Of a stretch of 64,000 nucleotides of DNA, positions 60,473 through 64,000 are shown one piece after another. The notes under the pieces are model-generated. The model searched no databases. It saw only the letters and a program-made list of their open reading frames with translations, and had not been told where the DNA came from. The position numbers and the translations under genes were made by a program. Position 1 is the stretch's first letter. Each line of letters starts with the position of its first letter. The DNA comes from Lenzites betulinus (Eukaryota; Basidiomycota; Agaricomycetes; Polyporales; Polyporaceae), in assembly GCA_022264855.1 (NCBI GenBank), contig JABYQU010000001.1:1674001-1738000 (forward strand), given 5' to 3'.

Positions 60473-61511
60473 TCAAGTGAAGCGTATGACGAGGAAGGTC
60501 AGAATGAAAGCTATCAGTGCAACGACGATGCTGAGAAGCGTGATCCAGGTAGTCCCCCAGCTCTTGGAATGGTGGTCTCGCAAGCGCACCCGCTCCTTGC
60601 TCATGACGTCGTGATTGCGCTCGAGTTTCTCCTGCGCGTCCTCCACGACCGCCTTGTCTTTCTCGAGCGCGTCCGAAAAGTGCAGCGCGTTGCGTTTGAG
60701 CTGCGTGGCCATCTGCGCGAGCTGGGCCGACAGCTCGTCGTGCAACGCCGCGGAGTTCTGAAGGAACGCGGGTGTCCCTTTGACCGCAGACTTCTCAACT
60801 GAGGCGGGCAGAGAAGGCGGGAGAAGAGTCTCGGCAGGGTTGAGTGGCCCCCTGATGGTCGGCACGGATTCGGACGGAGAAAGGAGCAGTTCGTGCGTGG
60901 CGCTGCTTGGAGTCGGCTCGGCAGGGAGAAGAGTCGTGGAAGGATCCTGTTGCGCAGACGCATCCGTGGAAGGCAGTTCCACCACAGTTTGTGGAGGAGG
61001 TATTGAAGGCAGAATTGGCTCAGGGCGCGTTGCTCGTGGAGAATATCGCTGAAAGACGTCTCTGAGACTGGGCTGATACTATGATTGCCAAACAAACCTT
61101 GTCCGCTTCTACCACCAATTTCTCCAAACGGTCCAGTGTTTGGCGATAGTCGCCGTACTGCCGTGATGATGACCTGGTTGGACAATTGCTTTGAGCACAG
61201 AGCTACTTCAACGCGCCTGTAACTGGGAACCATACTCACGAGTCACTAGCATCTTCATTCGACTCTACTGCCTGCAATAGCTTGCGCGCATGCTTCACTT
61301 TCTATACGAATATACAAAACTGTCAGTAGACATATCCTACAAAGCGAGCGAGTGAAACTACCTGCAGAGTCCTCCGAGTTGTGATCCACGCTGGTATAGA
61401 TGCGGACTCGGTCACTTCGTTCGGCCATGTGTCATTGGATACAGTCTTCTCCAGCCTACGAACAAGGCGGGCTAGGTTGACACGGTCGTGCAGGAGCTGG
61501 TCTGATTGCAT
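60473..61511 (-). CDS. USE1: SNARE protein Use1 (Golgi-to-ER traffic)
   Basis: ER SNARE for retrograde vesicles. Exon 1 (61511-61362, 50 codons) encodes LLHDRVNLARLVRRLEKTV, matching the Use1 N-terminus. Two short exons follow (KVKHARKLLQAVESNEDASD; QYGDYRQTLDRLEKLVVEAD), then a last exon with the Pro-rich linker. The SNARE helix region runs LHDELSAQLAQMATQLKRN through DAQEKLERNHDVMS. The C-terminal anchor is ITLLSIVVALIAFILTFLVIRF with only three residues after it. Upstream ATGs at 61688 belong to the divergent promoter region. It is the divergent neighbour of the SQS1 gene. Confidence 0.85.
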
Positions 61512-61857
61512 GTGAGCTGTCGAGAATAAGTATGGCGGAAGCAGAGTCGGTAGGTAGTGGTCCGAGCCGAAGCAACGTGATCTCCCTGAGCTATTACCGC
61601 AGGCTGCCGCAGCATAACCTCGTGGCGCAAGGAACTTACGGGCGCTTAGATCTTTGCTTAGATTCCGTCGGGTGCGGCTGCTCCGCACAACTCAACCTCT
61701 TCAACCCTCCGTTCATTGTCTCTGTATTGCTTGGCTTGCTGCTGCTCCGCTGTCTGAAACTGCTTACGTTGTTCTCTCTGCATCGCATCTAGAGCGCCCG
61801 TCGTTGTATTCATTTTGGTTGTACCAGAAACGTTTAGCGTCTGTATACTTACGAATC
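61512..61857. other. divergent promoter of USE1 and SQS1
   Basis: 346 bases between start codons. No gene seen. Confidence 0.5.
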
Positions 61858-64000
61858 ATGGCGAGAGGAAATAAGAAGAACCGCGGGCGTGGAGGGGGCG
61901 GTTACAGTCCTGAACAGCCCAGGGGGCGGGGGAGAGGCTTCCAGAGGGGGAACGGTCGAGGGCGAGGGCGAGGAGGCCCCATATACGTTGCCCTCGATGA
62001 TTTCGACTACCCCATACAGCAATGGCCCAGCAGTACGTTTCGATCTACACTGCATCGCGTTTTCTGTCAGACGATGTATTGATATACGTCCCAGATGAAC
62101 CGCCTAGCATAGGTGGCTTTCGCGGCGGGGGGAACTTCCGAGGAAGAGGAAGAGGCCGAGGAGGCCAATACATACCACTTGCAACCGGAGCGAATGCCTA
62201 TCCGACCCGAGGTGGCTTTTCTTCGCGCGGCGGCGGCCGTGGGCGAGGCGAAGAAACTATCCAAGATAGCACCTCGCGGGCGTACAGAGATGTTCGAGCT
62301 TCGGTGTCGAAGCTCAGCACGAATGCCCCACTGGCGAAACAGCTCTATCAGAGCAATATATACCTCAAACCGATCAAGTTCGTGCGTTCCGTGCACACCG
62401 CAACGTTGTTCACGCAGGAAGAAGACATATTGAAACCACTGGTAGAAGCTGCCGGTTGGTTTTCCGTTTTTCCACTACTCGTGCTGCTAGCACTCGCTGA
62501 TGCTCGGTGTAGTGGAAGGCGATGAGAAGAGCCATGTCCCTACAGCGGATACGGTGTCGCGGGTGTTCAAGCTGATCCCTGAGAAAGAACCCCAACACTC
62601 AATCAAGGAGGAAGAGCTCGAGGAAATCGACTTCGCGGATATCGGCCGGCTCCAGGCCGAAGTCGATGCCGCAGCTGTAGCAAACGCAGGCATGGAGGGC
62701 ACCCCGACCGTAACGGCACAGCAAGAGGTGTCGTTCTTCGTAGACACTACTCCCACCTCGATCACAAGTGGTGCACACCAACACCGCATCGAAGTGGACC
62801 AGCTTCAGGGCGCGTTGGGAGAGATGGACGACGACGATGACGATGTCATCGTATATGTCGCCCCTCACCCTCGCCCACAACGGCCGGCGGTCGTCGATAG
62901 GGAAGAACGCACCGAATCAATCATACCGACCCTATCGACATCTATACTCACCGGTCTCAGCATCGGAACCACCGCGCTTAGCGCACACGCGTCACTCCCT
63001 GAACTTCAATATGAGGCAGCTACCAATCCAAGACCACCCTCTGTTATGCTGTCGATGGACACACTGTTCCCGGAGGATGCCCCACTTCCCTCGGAGTTCT
63101 CCCCTTCTCAGGCCGCCCCCGATCCTGCAGACCTCCCCCCACCCCCGTCCTTTGGCGACGTCTCATTCTCCTTCGACCAGACCCCCGTCAAGAAACAAAC
63201 CCGCCGCGTATTCCAAGTCGGTGCGCCCCGCTCGCTCCTCGCACACTCGCGCAAGCCGCGCAGAAAAGCCCTGCGCGGGTTCGGGGCCTACGGCGCGATG
63301 CACGAGGAGGCGCTGCTGCACGAGGTCGACCCGCGGCGCGACGAGCAGCGGCGCGGGGACTCGGACGTCAACTGGGGGACCTCGGACTCGGACGACGGCG
63401 TGGAGGAGGTGTCGGCCGGGGTGGGCGGCATGGACATCGACGAGGGCATCAGCCTGTCGGCGATGAAGAGCTTCGTGCACGGCATGGGCGCGGAGGGCTC
63501 GCGGCACGTCACGATGGACGACATCGCGGACACGGAGCTCATGCGGCAGGAGGATGAATATGTGCCGATTCGCGGCCCGGAGTCCGCGGACGAGGAGGAG
63601 CGCGAAGACGGGGGCGCACACGGGGGCCCTGCGGCGAGCGACGAGGAGGAGGACGAGGCCGAGTCTGACCACTCGAGCGAAGATGATGAGGTGGAGGCGA
63701 TCCTGAGGGCGGGGGAGGCTGAGCTCATTGGTGAGGACGGAGACGAAGACATGCCTGGTCAAGGCAGCGAGAGCGCCGCCATGGAGGGCGGAAGTGACGC
63801 AGGCGAAGACGAGGAAGAGAGCTCGGATGAGGAGGACACGCCTAAACGGGGGTTCCAGACCAGACTTGAACGCATGCGCGCTAGCGGGAACAGCGGCAAG
63901 GACAAGGGCAAGGGCAAGGCGAGGGCCACGGGCTCGGACGACTCCAGTGACGAGGCCATGTCAGTACAGATGACATGGGCAGACGAAGACGAAGAATACC
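61858..64000 (+). CDS. SQS1: SQS1-like G-patch protein, 5' part (partial)
   Basis: Exons 61858-62032, 62071-62454 and 62513 to the window end. The N-terminus MARGNKKNRGRGGGGYSPEQ and further RGG/RGR repeats bind RNA in related proteins. DVLIYVPDEPPSIGGFRGG and LAKQLYQSNIYLKPIKFVRS follow, then an acidic middle (DDDDDDVIVYVAPHP, EEDEAESDHSSEDDEVEA). RGG N-terminus plus this middle matches SQS1/PFA1, a cofactor of the DEAH helicase Prp43. The diagnostic R3H and G-patch domains should lie beyond position 64000, so the call rests on the N-terminal part only. The open frame is unbroken to the window end. Confidence 0.65.

Noticed and set aside
1..64000. CRISPR arrays, bacterial operons or phage genes
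   Set aside because: No regularly spaced direct repeats or prokaryotic gene organisation seen; genes are intron-rich and fungal.

Overview
The window is nuclear DNA of a filamentous basidiomycete, most likely an agaricomycete. The genes are moderately GC-rich and split by many short introns of about 45-80 bases with GTRNGT donors and YAG acceptors. The gene content (ARF6, NIMA kinase, Rad23, uS2, USE1, SQS1, a fungal HNH_2 protein) is fungal. No bacterial operon features are seen. Exon joins were worked out by eye from splice signals, reading phase and family similarity. For most genes the exon lengths add up to a whole number of codons.

Bases 1-15378 are dominated by a local family of membrane-anchored, secreted glutaminase A-like proteins (DUF5127/DUF4965/DUF1793 type). 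The stop codon of one copy lies at 26-28. A complete 18-exon copy lies at 1363-5102 (+). An inverted copy at 15378-10389 (-) is interrupted by a 1.27-kb element with 12-bp terminal inverted repeats. Between the last two lie an RraA-like aldolase gene, a VanZ-like membrane protein, a probable mitochondrial membrane protein and a tRNA-Gly(UCC) gene.

Bases 15959-32487 are a dense housekeeping block: mitochondrial-type cysteine synthase, ARF6, a leucine-rich-repeat protein, Rad23, an HNH_2-domain protein, a probable shelterin TPP1/Tpz1-like telomere protein and a NIMA-family kinase. Bases 33367-48338 hold metabolic and transport genes: glucosamine-6-phosphate deaminase, ribosomal protein uS2, a homocysteine S-methyltransferase with a likely frameshift, an amino-acid permease, an MFS transporter and a secreted GH2 beta-mannosidase. 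Bases 48339-60472 are gene-poor apart from one long disordered protein (54410-51935). The window ends with the divergent pair USE1 (-) and SQS1 (+, cut by the window end).

The points I find most notable are: the glutaminase-like paralogs that all end in a PPxY-type tail; the element inside one paralog; two GC-AG introns in the intact paralog at sites where its sister uses GT; the TPP1-like OB-domain gene; and extremely short exons (4 and 6 nt) in two metabolic or transport genes.
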